Assembly: GCF_004522095.1 (NCBI RefSeq)
Contig: NZ_SPUI01000002.1
Coordinates: forward strand, 1,178,001 to 1,242,000
Origin: Nocardioides sp. 503
GTDB lineage: Bacteria > Actinomycetota > Actinomycetes > Propionibacteriales > Nocardioidaceae
Length of the DNA: 64,000 bases
Direction of reading: 5' to 3'
Positions 8,095-16,258 of the stretch are shown piece after piece; the first letter of the stretch is position 1, and each line of letters starts with the position of its first letter. Position numbers and translations under genes: made by a program. The notes under the pieces are model-generated. The model worked only from the letters and a program-made list of their open reading frames with translations, ran no database searches and was not told where the DNA came from.

Positions 8095-9665
8095 GCCGCC
8101 GGCCACGCGGCAAGCTCGACCTCGACCCCGCCACCGTCAAGCAGGCCCGGGCGCTGGCCCGCAAGGTCGGCCGCCCCATCGTCACGACCGCCAAGAAGCA
8201 CACGACCGTCGCCGTGGAGCGGGCCACCCTGCGCCTGGCCGGCCTCGAGGGCGCCGACGCCGAGGGCACGCCGTGGGTCAACCGGCTCATGGACGTCGTA
8301 CGCGCCGACACCGGCCTCGAGCACGGCGTCGCCCTGCCCGTCTGGGACGCCCTGGCCCGGGGCGAGGCCGCCGACCTCGTGACCCTCGCGCAGAAGGCCT
8401 CGGCCGGCTCCGTGACGTTCCGACTCCCCGAGGGTCGCGACGCCACGCGGGCCCGCACCGCGTCGCGCAAGCAGGTGGGCCGCGGCATCAAGCGCATCGA
8501 CCAGCGCCGCGTCGAGCGCGACCGGATGATCAAGCGCCAGGGCGACGCGCCGCGCACGCCGTGGATCTACCTCATCGTGGCGACCGGCGACATCTACGAG
8601 GACATCCCGCAGGCCCAGCAGGCCGCGCGCGAGGGCGCCGACGTCATCGCCGTCATCCGCTCCACGGGCCAGAGCCTGCTCGACTACGTGCCGGAGGGGG
8701 CCACCCGCGAGGGCTTCGCCGGCACCTACGCCACGCAGGAGAACTTCCGCCTGATGCGCGCGGCGCTCGACCAGTCCGGCAAGGAGCTGGGACGCTACAT
8801 CCGGCTGACCAACTACGCCTCGGGGCTGTGCATGCCCGAGATCGCGGCGCTCGCCGGCATGGAGCGCCTCGACATGATGCTCAACGACTCGATGTACGGG
8901 ATCCTCTTCCGCGACATCAACCCGGTCCGTACCTTCGTCGACCAGCGCTTCAGCCGCCAGGTCCACGCCCGCGCCGGCATCATCATCAACACCGGCGAGG
9001 ACAACTACCTCACCACCGCCGACGCGATCGAGGCCGCCCACACGGTCACGACCAGCCAGCTGCTCAACGAGTACTTCGCCAAGGAGGCCGGGCTCGAGGA
9101 CTGGCAGCTGGGGCTGGGCCACGCCTTCGAGATCGACCCCGAGGTGCCCGACTCCTTCCGCATGGAGCTCGCCCACGCCCTGCTGGCGCGCGAGCTCTTC
9201 CCCGACGCGCCGCTGAAGTGGATGCCGCCGACGCGCCACATGACCGGCGACGTGTTCCGCGGCTACCTCCTCGACGGGTTCTTCAACCTGGTCGGTGCCC
9301 TCACCGGGCAGGGGATCCTGCTGGTCGGCATGATGACCGAGGCCGTCGTCACGCCCTGGATCTCCGACCGTGACCTGGCGCTGCAGAACGTCCGCTACGT
9401 CATGAACGCCGCCGGCGAGCTGCACCGCGACTTCCGCCCCGAGCCGGACGGGTTCATCGTCACCCGCGCCAACCAGGTGCTGGGGGAGTCGCTGGAGCTG
9501 ATGGGCCGCATCCTCGAGCACGAGCACGGGCTGCTCGACGCGATCGCCGACGGCACCTTCGGGCTGATGAAGCGCCCCGCCGACGCCGGTCGCGGCCTCG
9601 ACGGCGTCGCCAAGAAGTCCAGCGTCTACTACAACCCGGCGTCCGAGATCCTGGAGGAAGCGTGA
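8091..9665 (+). CDS. kamD: Lysine 5,6-aminomutase, alpha subunit
   Basis: 524 residues, close to the clostridial KamD (about 516). With KamE it forms the adenosylcobalamin- and PLP-dependent mutase that moves the terminal amino group of beta-lysine (or D-lysine) to carbon 5. Family-typical segments include TPWIYLIVATGDIYEDIPQA, STGQSLLDYVPEGAT, the TIM-barrel region RLTNYASGLCMPEIAALAGM, MLNDSMYGILFRDINPVR, and NTGEDNYLTTADA. The protein does not start in the long upstream in-frame reading; the ATG at 8091 overlaps the kdd stop and gives the expected N-terminus (KLDLDPATVKQARALARK). Its stop overlaps the kamE GTG. Confidence 0.93.
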   Translation: MSRRPRGKLDLDPATVKQARALARKVGRPIVTTAKKHTTVAVERATLRLAGLEGADAEGTPWVNRLMDVVRADTGLEHGVALPVWDALARGEAADLVTLAQKASAGSVTFRLPEGRDATRARTASRKQVGRGIKRIDQRRVERDRMIKRQGDAPRTPWIYLIVATGDIYEDIPQAQQAAREGADVIAVIRSTGQSLLDYVPEGATREGFAGTYATQENFRLMRAALDQSGKELGRYIRLTNYASGLCMPEIAALAGMERLDMMLNDSMYGILFRDINPVRTFVDQRFSRQVHARAGIIINTGEDNYLTTADAIEAAHTVTTSQLLNEYFAKEAGLEDWQLGLGHAFEIDPEVPDSFRMELAHALLARELFPDAPLKWMPPTRHMTGDVFRGYLLDGFFNLVGALTGQGILLVGMMTEAVVTPWISDRDLALQNVRYVMNAAGELHRDFRPEPDGFIVTRANQVLGESLELMGRILEHEHGLLDAIADGTFGLMKRPADAGRGLDGVAKKSSVYYNPASEILEEA

Positions 9666-10465
9666 GCGAGCCCGTGCCTACCGCTGGTTTCGAGACAGGC
9701 GCTAGCGCGCCTTCCTCAACCACCGGCGAGATCGTGCGGCCCTACGGCGACACCACGGGCGACGGGATGGTGCAGATCAGCTTCACGCTGCCGATTCCAC
9801 ACTCCAAGGTCGCCGAGGGCGCGGCGGCGCAGCTGGCCAACAAGATGGGCATGGACCCCGCGCTCGTGGTGCACGCCAAGCCCATGGGACCCGGCTTCAC
9901 CTTCTTCGTCGTCTACGGCCGGGTCCACCACCTCGTCGACACCAGCAAGGTCGTGGTCGTCGAGCGCGACTACCCGTTGCTCACGCCCAAGGAGGCCAAC
10001 GCCGCGATCAAGCGCGCGCTGCGCCGCCGGCTCACCGTTGTCGGCGCCTGCATCGGCACGGACGCCCACACCGTCGGCATCGACGCGATCCTCAACATCA
10101 AGGGCTTCGCCGGCGAGAAGGGCCTGGAGTACTACCGCGAGCTCAAGGTGGTCAACCTCGGCGCGCAGGTCTCCGTGCCGCAGCTGGTCGAGCGGGCCCG
10201 GGCCGAGAAGGCCGACGCCGTCCTGGTCTCCCAGGTCGTCACCCAGCGCGACGCCCACTTGCTCAACACCCGCGAGATGTCGGCGGCGTTCCGCGAGTCC
10301 TACCCCTCCGACCGGCGCCCGCTGCTGATCGTGGGCGGCCCCCGCTTCGACGAGGCGATGGCCGGCGAGCTCGGCGTGGACCGGGTGTTCAGCCGCGGCA
10401 CGACGCCCGGCGAGGTGGCCTCCTACCTCGTCCACCAGCTCACCACCCAGCGGAAGGCCTCCTGA
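9662..10465 (+). CDS. kamE: Lysine 5,6-aminomutase, beta subunit (B12-binding)
   Basis: 267 residues. The cobalamin-binding DxHxxG motif reads DAHTVG with His136 as the predicted cobalt ligand. Lys147 in DAILNIKGFAG lies 11 residues later, exactly the spacing of the base-on His133 and PLP-binding Lys144 described for the Clostridium sticklandii enzyme. The Rossmann-like C-terminus (VLVSQVVTQRDAH, LLIVGGPRFDE) is complete. The family core starts near residue 24 (IVRPYGDTTGDGMVQISF). Residues about 8-22 (AGFETGASAPSSTTG) come from a palindromic DNA repeat and have no counterpart in the clostridial protein. GTGA couples it to kamD, and TGATG couples it to kal. Confidence 0.93.
   Translation: MSEPVPTAGFETGASAPSSTTGEIVRPYGDTTGDGMVQISFTLPIPHSKVAEGAAAQLANKMGMDPALVVHAKPMGPGFTFFVVYGRVHHLVDTSKVVVVERDYPLLTPKEANAAIKRALRRRLTVVGACIGTDAHTVGIDAILNIKGFAGEKGLEYYRELKVVNLGAQVSVPQLVERARAEKADAVLVSQVVTQRDAHLLNTREMSAAFRESYPSDRRPLLIVGGPRFDEAMAGELGVDRVFSRGTTPGEVASYLVHQLTTQRKAS
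9685..9726. repeat. Palindromic repeat translated inside kamE
   Basis: Imperfect inverted repeat with a TGGTT(tc)GAG(ac)AGGCGC arm, a TAGC loop and a GCGCCT(tc)CTCAACCA arm. It lies wholly within the 5' coding part of kamE and is read through in frame. Its form (GGTTTCGAGAC... CTCAACC) resembles REP-like elements that I recall as frequent in Nocardioidaceae genomes; that recollection needs a genome search. It is unrelated to the 11-copy intergenic family. Confidence 0.6.
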
Positions 10466-10860
10466 TGACCGAGTCCCACGACGACCGGGTGGGCACCCGC
10501 GTGGTGCACCGTCGCTACGTCCCGTACTCCCACGCCCACTACGCCGGCAACCTCGTCGACGGCGCCTACAGCCTCGGCCTGTTCGGCGACGTGGCCACCG
10601 ACATGTGCATCCGCACCGACGGCGACGAGGGCCTGTTCGCCTCCTACACCGACGTCCAGTTCCGCGCGCCCGTGCGCGCCGGCGACGTGCTGGAGGTGAC
10701 CTGCGAGCTGGTGCGCGCCGGCACCCGGTCGCGCGTCATGGACTTCGCCGTCCACGTCGTGGCCCGCGGCGCGGCCACCCTGGACAACCCGGGCGCCGCC
10801 GAGGTGCTGGTCCCGCCGGTCGTCGCCACCACGGCCACCGGCACGGTCGTCGTCCCCTGA
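10465..10860 (+). CDS. kal: 3-aminobutyryl-CoA ammonia-lyase (hot-dog fold)
   Basis: 131 residues of hot-dog fold type. It matches the clostridial Kal protein in the segments HAHYAGNLVDGA, LFGDVATDMCIRTDGDEGLF and VQFRAPVRAGD. It should remove ammonia from L-3-aminobutyryl-CoA to give crotonyl-CoA, which can enter butanoate metabolism or beta-oxidation. It is the last gene of the kdd-kamD-kamE-kal operon and overlaps kamE by one base (TGATG). The enzyme that makes its substrate, the 3-keto-5-aminohexanoate cleavage enzyme (kce), is not in this window. Confidence 0.9.
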   Translation: MTESHDDRVGTRVVHRRYVPYSHAHYAGNLVDGAYSLGLFGDVATDMCIRTDGDEGLFASYTDVQFRAPVRAGDVLEVTCELVRAGTRSRVMDFAVHVVARGAATLDNPGAAEVLVPPVVATTATGTVVVP

Positions 10861-10935
10861 CCGGCGTGCCGCCGCACGACACGCCGTGCGCCGGTGAATT
10901 TTGCACAAGTTCTGCCGCGCGTGGTCGTCACTCCT

Positions 10936-10965
10936 GACCTGCGAATTCTCGCGTTCCCGCAGGTC
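10936..10965 (+). terminator. Possible terminator hairpin after the kam operon
   Basis: GACCTGCG and CGCAGGTC form a perfect 8-bp stem with a 14-nt loop, 75 nt after the kal stop. There is no T-tract, as is common in high-GC actinobacteria. It could equally be an operator. Confidence 0.35.
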
Positions 10966-11264
10966 ACAGGCCGCTTGACACCTACCGGCTCCGGAGCCAG
11001 AGTCGCTGCGTCCGCCCACGCAGTCGTGGCCGGCGTACCGACGTCCGAGTGGCCGGGTCGGAGGGTGAAGGCGCCACTCACCTGTCCGACGTGGTTCGCG
11101 GAGGTCGGTACGCCCCTACGAGGGCGGACCCGGAAGGGCCCCTCGCCCCCTAGACAACGTCCTGGCCCCGGCAGCCGGTCGTGACGGGGACGGCCGACGG
11201 GGCCGGGGGCCCCTCCGGACCTGCTCGGCGGCGGCGCCTCGGGGGACCCGGTAGTTTTCACCCT
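10966..11264. other. Gene-free gap between kal and lnt
   Basis: About 300 nt without a convincing gene. TTGACA at 10975-10980 and CAGAGT at 10998-11003 (17-nt spacing) form the best sigma-70-like promoter, and would leave a long leader before lnt. TAGTTT at 11252-11257 stands 7 nt before the GTG at 11265 and looks like a leaderless -10 box for lnt. Nothing else is recognised. Confidence 0.4.
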
Positions 11265-12803
11265 GTGCTGCAGCGGACCCTCCTTGCGCTGGCCGCCGGC
11301 CTGCTGCTCTCCGTGGCGTTCGAGCCCGTGGCCTGGCCCGTCGTCGTCCCGGTGGCCGTGGCCGGCTTCGTCCTGAGCACCCGCGGGCTGCTGGCCCGCT
11401 CGGGGTGGGTGCCGGGCCTGGCCTTCGGCGTCGCCTTCTACTTCACCCACATCTGGTGGATGCGCGACTCCATCGGCCCCGACGCCTGGGCGGCGCTGTC
11501 GGGCATCGAGGCGCTCTTCTACGGCGCCCTCGGCTCCGTGACGGCGGTGCTGCACCGCCGGCGCCTGTGGCCGCTGTGGGCGGCGTGCGCCTGGGTGAGC
11601 ATGGAGGTGGTCCGCAGCGGGTGGCCCTTCAGCGGCATGCCGTGGGGCCGGCTGTCGTTCGCGGTCGTCGACACCCCGGTGGCACCCGCGCTGGCCTACG
11701 TCGGCGCGGTCGGGGTCAGCCTGCTGCTGGCGGCCCTGGGCTGCCTGCTCGCGTGGACCGTCCAGGCCCCCGGGCGCACCCGGCTCGCCGCCGGCGGCGC
11801 GGCCGTCGGGCTGCTGGCGCTGACGCTGCTGCCCGCGCTCGCGCCGTACGAGCTGGAGCGCTCGGGCTCGGCGACCGTGGCCGCGGTGCAGGGCGACGTG
11901 CCCGGGCCCGGCAACGACATCCTCTACGACTTCGAGCAGGTCACCCAGAACCACGTCGACGCGACCGTCGACCTCGCCGAGCAGGTCGCCTCCGGGGCCG
12001 CGCCCCAGCCGGACTTCGTGCTGTGGCCGGAGAACTCCACCGCGAGCGACCCGTTCTCCGACGCCACGGTCAACGCCGGCATCCGGGAGGCGACCACCGC
12101 GATCGGGGTGCCGGTCGTGGTCGGCGGCATCGTCGACGCCGGGCCCGACCACGTGCTCAACCAGGGCATCGTGTGGGACCCCGAGACCGGGGCGGGGGAG
12201 CGCTACACCAAGCGGCACCCGGTGCCGTACGGCGAGTACATCCCCTTCCGCAAGTACCTCTCCGGCACGTTCGGCAAGCTGGCGATGATCCCGCGCGACA
12301 TGCTCAGCGGCACCCGCGTGACCCCCCTGGACGTGGCCGGCATCCGCATCGCGGACTCCATCTGCTTCGACATCGCCTACGACGACGGCATCTACGACCA
12401 GGTGACGCGCGGCGCGGAGCTCCTCACGGTGCAGACGAGCAACGCCAGCTTCATCTTCACCGACCAGATCGACCAGCAGTTCGCGATGACGCGGCTGCGC
12501 GCGGTCGAGACCGGCAAGTGGCTCGTGGTGGCGTCCACCAACGGGATCTCCGGGATCATCTCGCCCGACGGTGACGTCGTGGCCACCGCCGACCCGCGCA
12601 CCAGGGCGGTGCTGCTGGAGGAGGTCGGCCTCATGGACGGCGTCACCCCCGGGGTGCGCCTGGCGCCGTGGATCTCGCGGGCGTGCGCGGTGCTGACCGT
12701 GGTGGGCGTCCTCCTGGGCCGGCTCCCGTATCGTCGGAGGCCCAGCACCGCGGGCGCCCTGCCCGCGCCGGTCGAGCCCACCAGGGACGAGGTACTGACA
12801 TGA
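11265..12803 (+). CDS. lnt: Apolipoprotein N-acyltransferase
   Basis: About 512 residues. Lnt transfers an acyl chain to the N-terminal cysteine of lipoproteins at the outer face of the membrane. The first ~200 residues hold about six membrane segments (LLALAAGLLLSVAF, WPVVVPVAVAGFVLS, LAFGVAFYFTHIWWM and others). The nitrilase-like domain follows with the catalytic Glu in VLWPENST, Lys in YTKRHPVPYGEYIP and Cys in SICFDIAYDDG. A last membrane segment closes the protein. The start is uncertain: GTG 11265 follows TAGTTT by 7 nt and gives a family-like N-terminus, while an in-frame GTG at 11181 would add 28 basic, Pro/Gly-rich residues. Its stop overlaps ppm (ATGA). Confidence 0.9.
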   Translation: MLQRTLLALAAGLLLSVAFEPVAWPVVVPVAVAGFVLSTRGLLARSGWVPGLAFGVAFYFTHIWWMRDSIGPDAWAALSGIEALFYGALGSVTAVLHRRRLWPLWAACAWVSMEVVRSGWPFSGMPWGRLSFAVVDTPVAPALAYVGAVGVSLLLAALGCLLAWTVQAPGRTRLAAGGAAVGLLALTLLPALAPYELERSGSATVAAVQGDVPGPGNDILYDFEQVTQNHVDATVDLAEQVASGAAPQPDFVLWPENSTASDPFSDATVNAGIREATTAIGVPVVVGGIVDAGPDHVLNQGIVWDPETGAGERYTKRHPVPYGEYIPFRKYLSGTFGKLAMIPRDMLSGTRVTPLDVAGIRIADSICFDIAYDDGIYDQVTRGAELLTVQTSNASFIFTDQIDQQFAMTRLRAVETGKWLVVASTNGISGIISPDGDVVATADPRTRAVLLEEVGLMDGVTPGVRLAPWISRACAVLTVVGVLLGRLPYRRRPSTAGALPAPVEPTRDEVLT

Positions 12804-13570
12804 GCGTCGACGACCTCGGACGCGTCGTGATGGTCGTGCCGACCTACAACGAGGCCGACAACCTGCCCTGGATCATCCAGCGGCTGCGCCGCGCGCAGCC
12901 GGACGTGGACGTGCTCGTGGTCGACGACCGCTCCCCGGACGGCACCGGCGAGATCGCGGACGCCCTCGCCGCGCAGGACCCGCAGGTGCGCGTGCTCCAC
13001 CGCGCCACCAAGGCGGGCCTGGGGGCGGCGTACGTCGAGGGCTTCGGATGGGCCCTCGAGCAGGGCTACGACGTCATCGGCGAGATGGACGCCGACGGCT
13101 CGCACCAGCCCGAGCAGCTGCACCGGCTGCTGGCGGCGCTGCGCGAGGCGGACCTGGTCGTGGGCGCCCGGTGGATCCCGGGGGGGTCGGTGGTCAACTG
13201 GCCGTGGACGCGCCAGGCGCTCTCGCGCGGCGGCAACCTCTACGTCCGGCTGCTGCTGGGCATCCCCGTGCGCGACGCGACGTCGGGCTTCCGGCTCTTC
13301 CGGCGCAGCACCCTGGAGAAGATCGACCTCCGCGCGGTGCGCTCCACCGGCTACGTCTTCCAGACCGACCTCGTGACGCGGGCCCTGCACGCCGGCCTGA
13401 CCGTGCGCGAGGTGCCCATCGAGTTCGTGGAGCGGGTGCGCGGTGACTCCAAGATGACCGGCGACGTGGCACGGGAGTCCCTGCTGCGGATCACGCAGTG
13501 GGGTGTGGCCGAGCGGACCCAGCAGGTACGCCGTGCCGTGCGGCGTCGTCCTCGGGGGGCGGGCCGATGA
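12800..13570 (+). CDS. ppm: Polyprenol-phosphate mannosyltransferase (GT2)
   Basis: A 256-residue family 2 glycosyltransferase like the catalytic domain of mycobacterial Ppm1. It uses GDP-mannose to make polyprenyl-phosphate-mannose, the lipid sugar donor for lipoglycans and protein mannosylation. Motifs: VVPTYNEADNLPWII, VVDDRSPDGT, GEMDADGSHQPEQL (DxD-type metal site), VVGARWIPGG, and the DPMS-type DATSGFRLFRRSTLE with GYVFQTDLV. In Mycobacterium the Lnt and Ppm activities are fused in one protein. Here they are two overlapping genes, a split form of the same pair. Confidence 0.9.
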   Translation: MSVDDLGRVVMVVPTYNEADNLPWIIQRLRRAQPDVDVLVVDDRSPDGTGEIADALAAQDPQVRVLHRATKAGLGAAYVEGFGWALEQGYDVIGEMDADGSHQPEQLHRLLAALREADLVVGARWIPGGSVVNWPWTRQALSRGGNLYVRLLLGIPVRDATSGFRLFRRSTLEKIDLRAVRSTGYVFQTDLVTRALHAGLTVREVPIEFVERVRGDSKMTGDVARESLLRITQWGVAERTQQVRRAVRRRPRGAGR

Positions 13571-14076
13571 GCCCGCAGCGCCGCCGCGGCCTCGGCGGGC
13601 TGCTGGTCCTGGCGCTGGTCGTCGTGCCGCTGCTCGAGATCTTCGTCCTGATCCAGGTGGGGCAGGTCATCGGCCCGTGGTGGACGATCCTGCTGCTCGT
13701 CGTGGACAGCATCATCGGCGGCTGGCTGATCCGGCGTGAGGGCGCGCGCGCCTGGAGGTCGCTGAACGCCGCGATCGGGAGCGGCAAGATGCCCGCCCGC
13801 GAGCTCGCCGACGGGGCGTTGATCCTCATCGGCGGGACCCTGATGCTCAGCCCCGGCTTCGTGACGGACCTCCTCGGCATCCTGCTGATCCTGCCCGTGA
13901 CCCGCCCCGCGTTCCGCCGGCTGCTCACCACCTTCGCCACCCGCCGGGTCGTCGTGGCGACCACGCGCCGGGCCGCCACGCGCGGCACGGGTGCCGGTCC
14001 GCAGGGACCGGGGGCGCCCGGCGGAGCGGGCGGTGACGTCGTCCAGGGTGACGTCGTCGACGACCCGCCCCGCTGA
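13567..14076 (+). CDS. fxsA: FxsA family membrane protein
   Basis: A 169-residue inner-membrane protein of the FxsA (YtzA) family. It has two N-terminal membrane segments (LLVLALVVVPLLEIFVLIQVG and WTILLLVVDSIIGGWLI), then the conserved REGARAWRSLNAAIGSGKMP loop, and a third membrane stretch (LLSPGFVTDLLGILLILPVTR-like). The tail is long, Gly/Pro-rich and probably disordered. Escherichia coli FxsA relieves phage T7 exclusion when overproduced; its normal role is unknown. The ATG overlaps the ppm stop, so it is the third gene of the lnt-ppm-fxsA operon. Confidence 0.85.
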   Translation: MSPQRRRGLGGLLVLALVVVPLLEIFVLIQVGQVIGPWWTILLLVVDSIIGGWLIRREGARAWRSLNAAIGSGKMPARELADGALILIGGTLMLSPGFVTDLLGILLILPVTRPAFRRLLTTFATRRVVVATTRRAATRGTGAGPQGPGAPGGAGGDVVQGDVVDDPPR

Positions 14077-14133
14077 CTCACCCCGCTGGGCTCGCCTCGT
14101 GGTGTGGCCGGTGCGGACGGCGGCGTACATGAA

Positions 14134-14166
14134 ACGCCCCGACCCGGCAGTGCCGGATCGGGGCGT
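14134..14166. terminator. Bidirectional terminator between fxsA and rbpA
   Basis: ACGCCCCGA(c)CCGGCA and TGCCGG(a)TCGGGGCGT form a 15-pair stem with one mismatch and a 1-nt centre. It lies between two convergent stops (58 and 17 nt away), which suggests it ends transcription from both sides. Its sequence is unrelated to the intergenic repeat family. Confidence 0.8.
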
Positions 14167-14182
14167 CACGTGCGTCGAGCCG

Positions 14183-14569
14183 TCAGGCCGTGGCCTTGCG
14201 CTTCTTCGCGTTGGCGCGGTGGAGATGGGCAGGGCCGATCTCGCCTCCGCGCAGCAGGTCCAGGCGCTCCTTGAGGATGTCCTCGAGCTCCTTCTCGGAA
14301 CGACGCTCGAGGAGCATGTCCCAGTGGGTGCGCGCCGGCTTCTCGGCCTTCTCGACCTTCTCGATGCCGTCGGTGCTGAGCCCCTCGGCGCCGCAACGCG
14401 GGCACTCCCAGATAGCCGGCACGTCGGCCTCGACCGACATGGTGATCTCGAACACGTGCCCCTGAGGGCACCGGTAACCGACCTGCTGCCGGGCAGCGAA
14501 CTCGATCCCGCGCTCGTCCTCGAAGCTCTGGCCTCCGAGCCGTGCGCCACGCAGTGTGCGCTCCGCCAT
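14183..14569 (-). CDS. rbpA: RNA polymerase-binding protein RbpA
   Basis: A 128-residue actinobacterial RbpA, which binds RNA polymerase and the principal sigma factor and stabilises the open complex. The central zinc-binding part reads GYRCPQGHVF...IWECPRCGAEG. The basic linker and sigma-interaction helices follow (THWDMLLERRSEKELEDILKERLDLLRGG). The N-terminal MAERTLRGARLGGQSFE is the canonical family start, with GGAGG 9 nt upstream. The 297-nt gap upstream holds its promoter (perhaps TAGTTT just before the GGAGG) and one palindromic repeat. Confidence 0.95.
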   Translation of the reverse strand: MAERTLRGARLGGQSFEDERGIEFAARQQVGYRCPQGHVFEITMSVEADVPAIWECPRCGAEGLSTDGIEKVEKAEKPARTHWDMLLERRSEKELEDILKERLDLLRGGEIGPAHLHRANAKKRKATA

Positions 14570-14774
14570 TGAGGCACCTCCAAACTAGTGTTTCCCCCGT
14601 GGAATTTCTTATGGGCCTTATACCCACTACGCAGGCCGGTGAATCCCGGTCTGGACCGTGGGGGGTCGGGTCCGTATCTGTTCAACGTTAGCGAGGGGCC
14701 CAAAGATTCCGGCAATTGCCGCCGACCCCGCCTCGCTCCGCCGGGGGCGCTGTCACGTCTCCTGGGGGCCTGAA

Positions 14775-14845
14775 CCCTTGCGGTTTGGTCACCAACCGCA
14801 CGTTCGGGAGCCTCGAACCTGCGGTCTGTGACCAAACCGCAAGGG
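14775..14845. repeat. Palindromic intergenic repeat, copy 4
   Basis: CCCTTGCGG on the left pairs with CCGCAAGGG on the right, a paired change relative to the CCCTGCGG/CCGCAGGG of other copies. The centre GTTCGGG...CTCGAAC is also complementary. It begins 21 nt past the MFS stop (on the minus strand) and upstream of rbpA, so here the flanking genes are in tandem. Confidence 0.9.
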
Positions 14846-14866
14846 GTGTGAGCCGAGCCGAGGGGC

Positions 14867-16258
14867 TCAGACCACCTGCGGGACGACGTTGCCGGCGTCC
14901 TCGATGCCGCGGCGCGGGTCGACGCGGTAGAGCAGGGCGCCGCCGACGACGAAGAACAAGATGAGCGCGAAGATCGCCGGCCGGTAGGAGTCGGTGACCT
15001 GGTGGACCACACCGAACACCAGCGTGCCCAGCCAGCTCGTGCCGCGCTCGCAGGCCTGGTAGAGCGAGAAGTACTCCGCCTCCCTCCCGCGGGGGATGAG
15101 CTGGCTGAAGAAGGAGCGCGACAGCGCCTGGGTGCCGCCGAGCACGATGCCGATCCCCACGGCCAACCCGAGGAACATCGCGAGGTTCTTCTCGGGGATG
15201 AAGTAGCCGACGGTCACGATGACCATCCAGATCACGAGGCCGACCAGGATGATCTTGCGGCTGCCGCTGCGCGCGGCGAGCCTGCCGAAGAGCAGAGCGC
15301 CGAAGAAGGCCACGAACTGCACCAGGAGGATCGTCGCGATGAGCACCGAGGTGCCGAAGCCGAGCTCCTTGTCGCCGTAGATCGACGCCGAGGCGATGAC
15401 GGTCTGGATGCCGTCGTTGTAGAAGAGGTAGGCCAGCAGGAAGGTCAGCGTCATCGGATAGTTGCGCATGTCCTTCAACGTGGCGCCCAGCTGCCCGAAG
15501 CTCTGCCGCACCAGCCCGCCCGGCTCGCGCTCGACGGCCACCGGCTCGCGGTTGCGGATGACGCGGTAGGGGATGAAGGTGAACGCCGCCCACCAGATCG
15601 CCGCGGAGAGCATGCTGACCCGCACGGCCATGCCGGTGCTCATGCCCAGGGAGTCGTGCAGGGTCACGACGGCGAGGTTGACGGCCAGCAGCAGCCCGCC
15701 GCCGAGGTAGCCCATCGCCCAGCCGCGCGACGACACGCGGTCGCGCTCGTCGGGCTCGGCGATCTGGCACAGGATCGCGTCGTAGACGACCAGCGACGAG
15801 CCCAGGCAGATGTTGGCGATGAAGAGCAGCAGCACCCCGAGCTGCCAGTTGTCGCCGGCGACGAAGAACATGCAGCCGGCCGCCAGGCTGCCGGCCCAGG
15901 CGAAGCCCGCCATGATGTTCTTCTTCTTGGCCGACCGGTCCGCCATCGCGCCCACGATCGGCAGCAGCAGGGCCGAGAAGATGGTCGCGACCGTGACGAC
16001 GTAGAAGACCAGCGAGCCCGGCGAGATCCCCAGGCCGAGGACCTGCAGGTTGTCGGTGCACTTCAGGCCCTTGTCCTCGTCGGTGACGAAGCCGCAGGCG
16101 GCCTGCTCGGCGACCGAGGTGAGGTACGGCGCGAAGAGGACCGTGGCGATCGTGGTGACGTAGGCGCTGTTGGCCCAGTCGTACCAGTACCAGGCCCTCT
16201 GCTCCCGGGCGCGGTTGAGCGGTCCGAGATCGGCGACACCGCTGGTCTGGGTCGTCAT
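14867..16258 (-). CDS. MFS transporter, UMF1/Atg22-like family
   Basis: About 463 residues with 12 predicted membrane segments. The N-terminal REQRAWYWYDWANSAYVTTIATVLFAPYL is the signature of the UMF1 family (bacterial relatives of Atg22 vacuolar effluxers). The cytoplasmic MFS loop GAMADRSAKKKNIM and CQIAEPDERDRVSSRGWAMGYLGGG are also typical. The substrate is not known; Atg22 exports amino acids. The ATG at 16258 has GGAGG about 8 nt upstream, so the Met five codons earlier is rejected. It overlaps the stop of the GDPD gene (ATGA) and forms an operon with it. Confidence 0.85.
   Translation of the reverse strand: MTTQTSGVADLGPLNRAREQRAWYWYDWANSAYVTTIATVLFAPYLTSVAEQAACGFVTDEDKGLKCTDNLQVLGLGISPGSLVFYVVTVATIFSALLLPIVGAMADRSAKKKNIMAGFAWAGSLAAGCMFFVAGDNWQLGVLLLFIANICLGSSLVVYDAILCQIAEPDERDRVSSRGWAMGYLGGGLLLAVNLAVVTLHDSLGMSTGMAVRVSMLSAAIWWAAFTFIPYRVIRNREPVAVEREPGGLVRQSFGQLGATLKDMRNYPMTLTFLLAYLFYNDGIQTVIASASIYGDKELGFGTSVLIATILLVQFVAFFGALLFGRLAARSGSRKIILVGLVIWMVIVTVGYFIPEKNLAMFLGLAVGIGIVLGGTQALSRSFFSQLIPRGREAEYFSLYQACERGTSWLGTLVFGVVHQVTDSYRPAIFALILFFVVGGALLYRVDPRRGIEDAGNVVPQVV

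Noticed and set aside
11265..13570. Fusion of Lnt and Ppm as in mycobacterial Ppm1
   Set aside because: A TGA at 12801-12803 ends lnt and ppm begins in another frame at 12800; they are two genes.
14134..14166. Member of the intergenic palindromic repeat family
   Set aside because: It is a strong hairpin but shares no TGCGGTTTGGTCAC arm; treated as a normal terminator.
14570..14700. Possible SigR/SigH-type promoter (GGGATT ... GTGGGT) upstream of rbpA
   Set aside because: Known rbpA genes have stress-sigma promoters, but the spacing and the second box here do not fit the GGAAT-N18-GTT pattern well enough.
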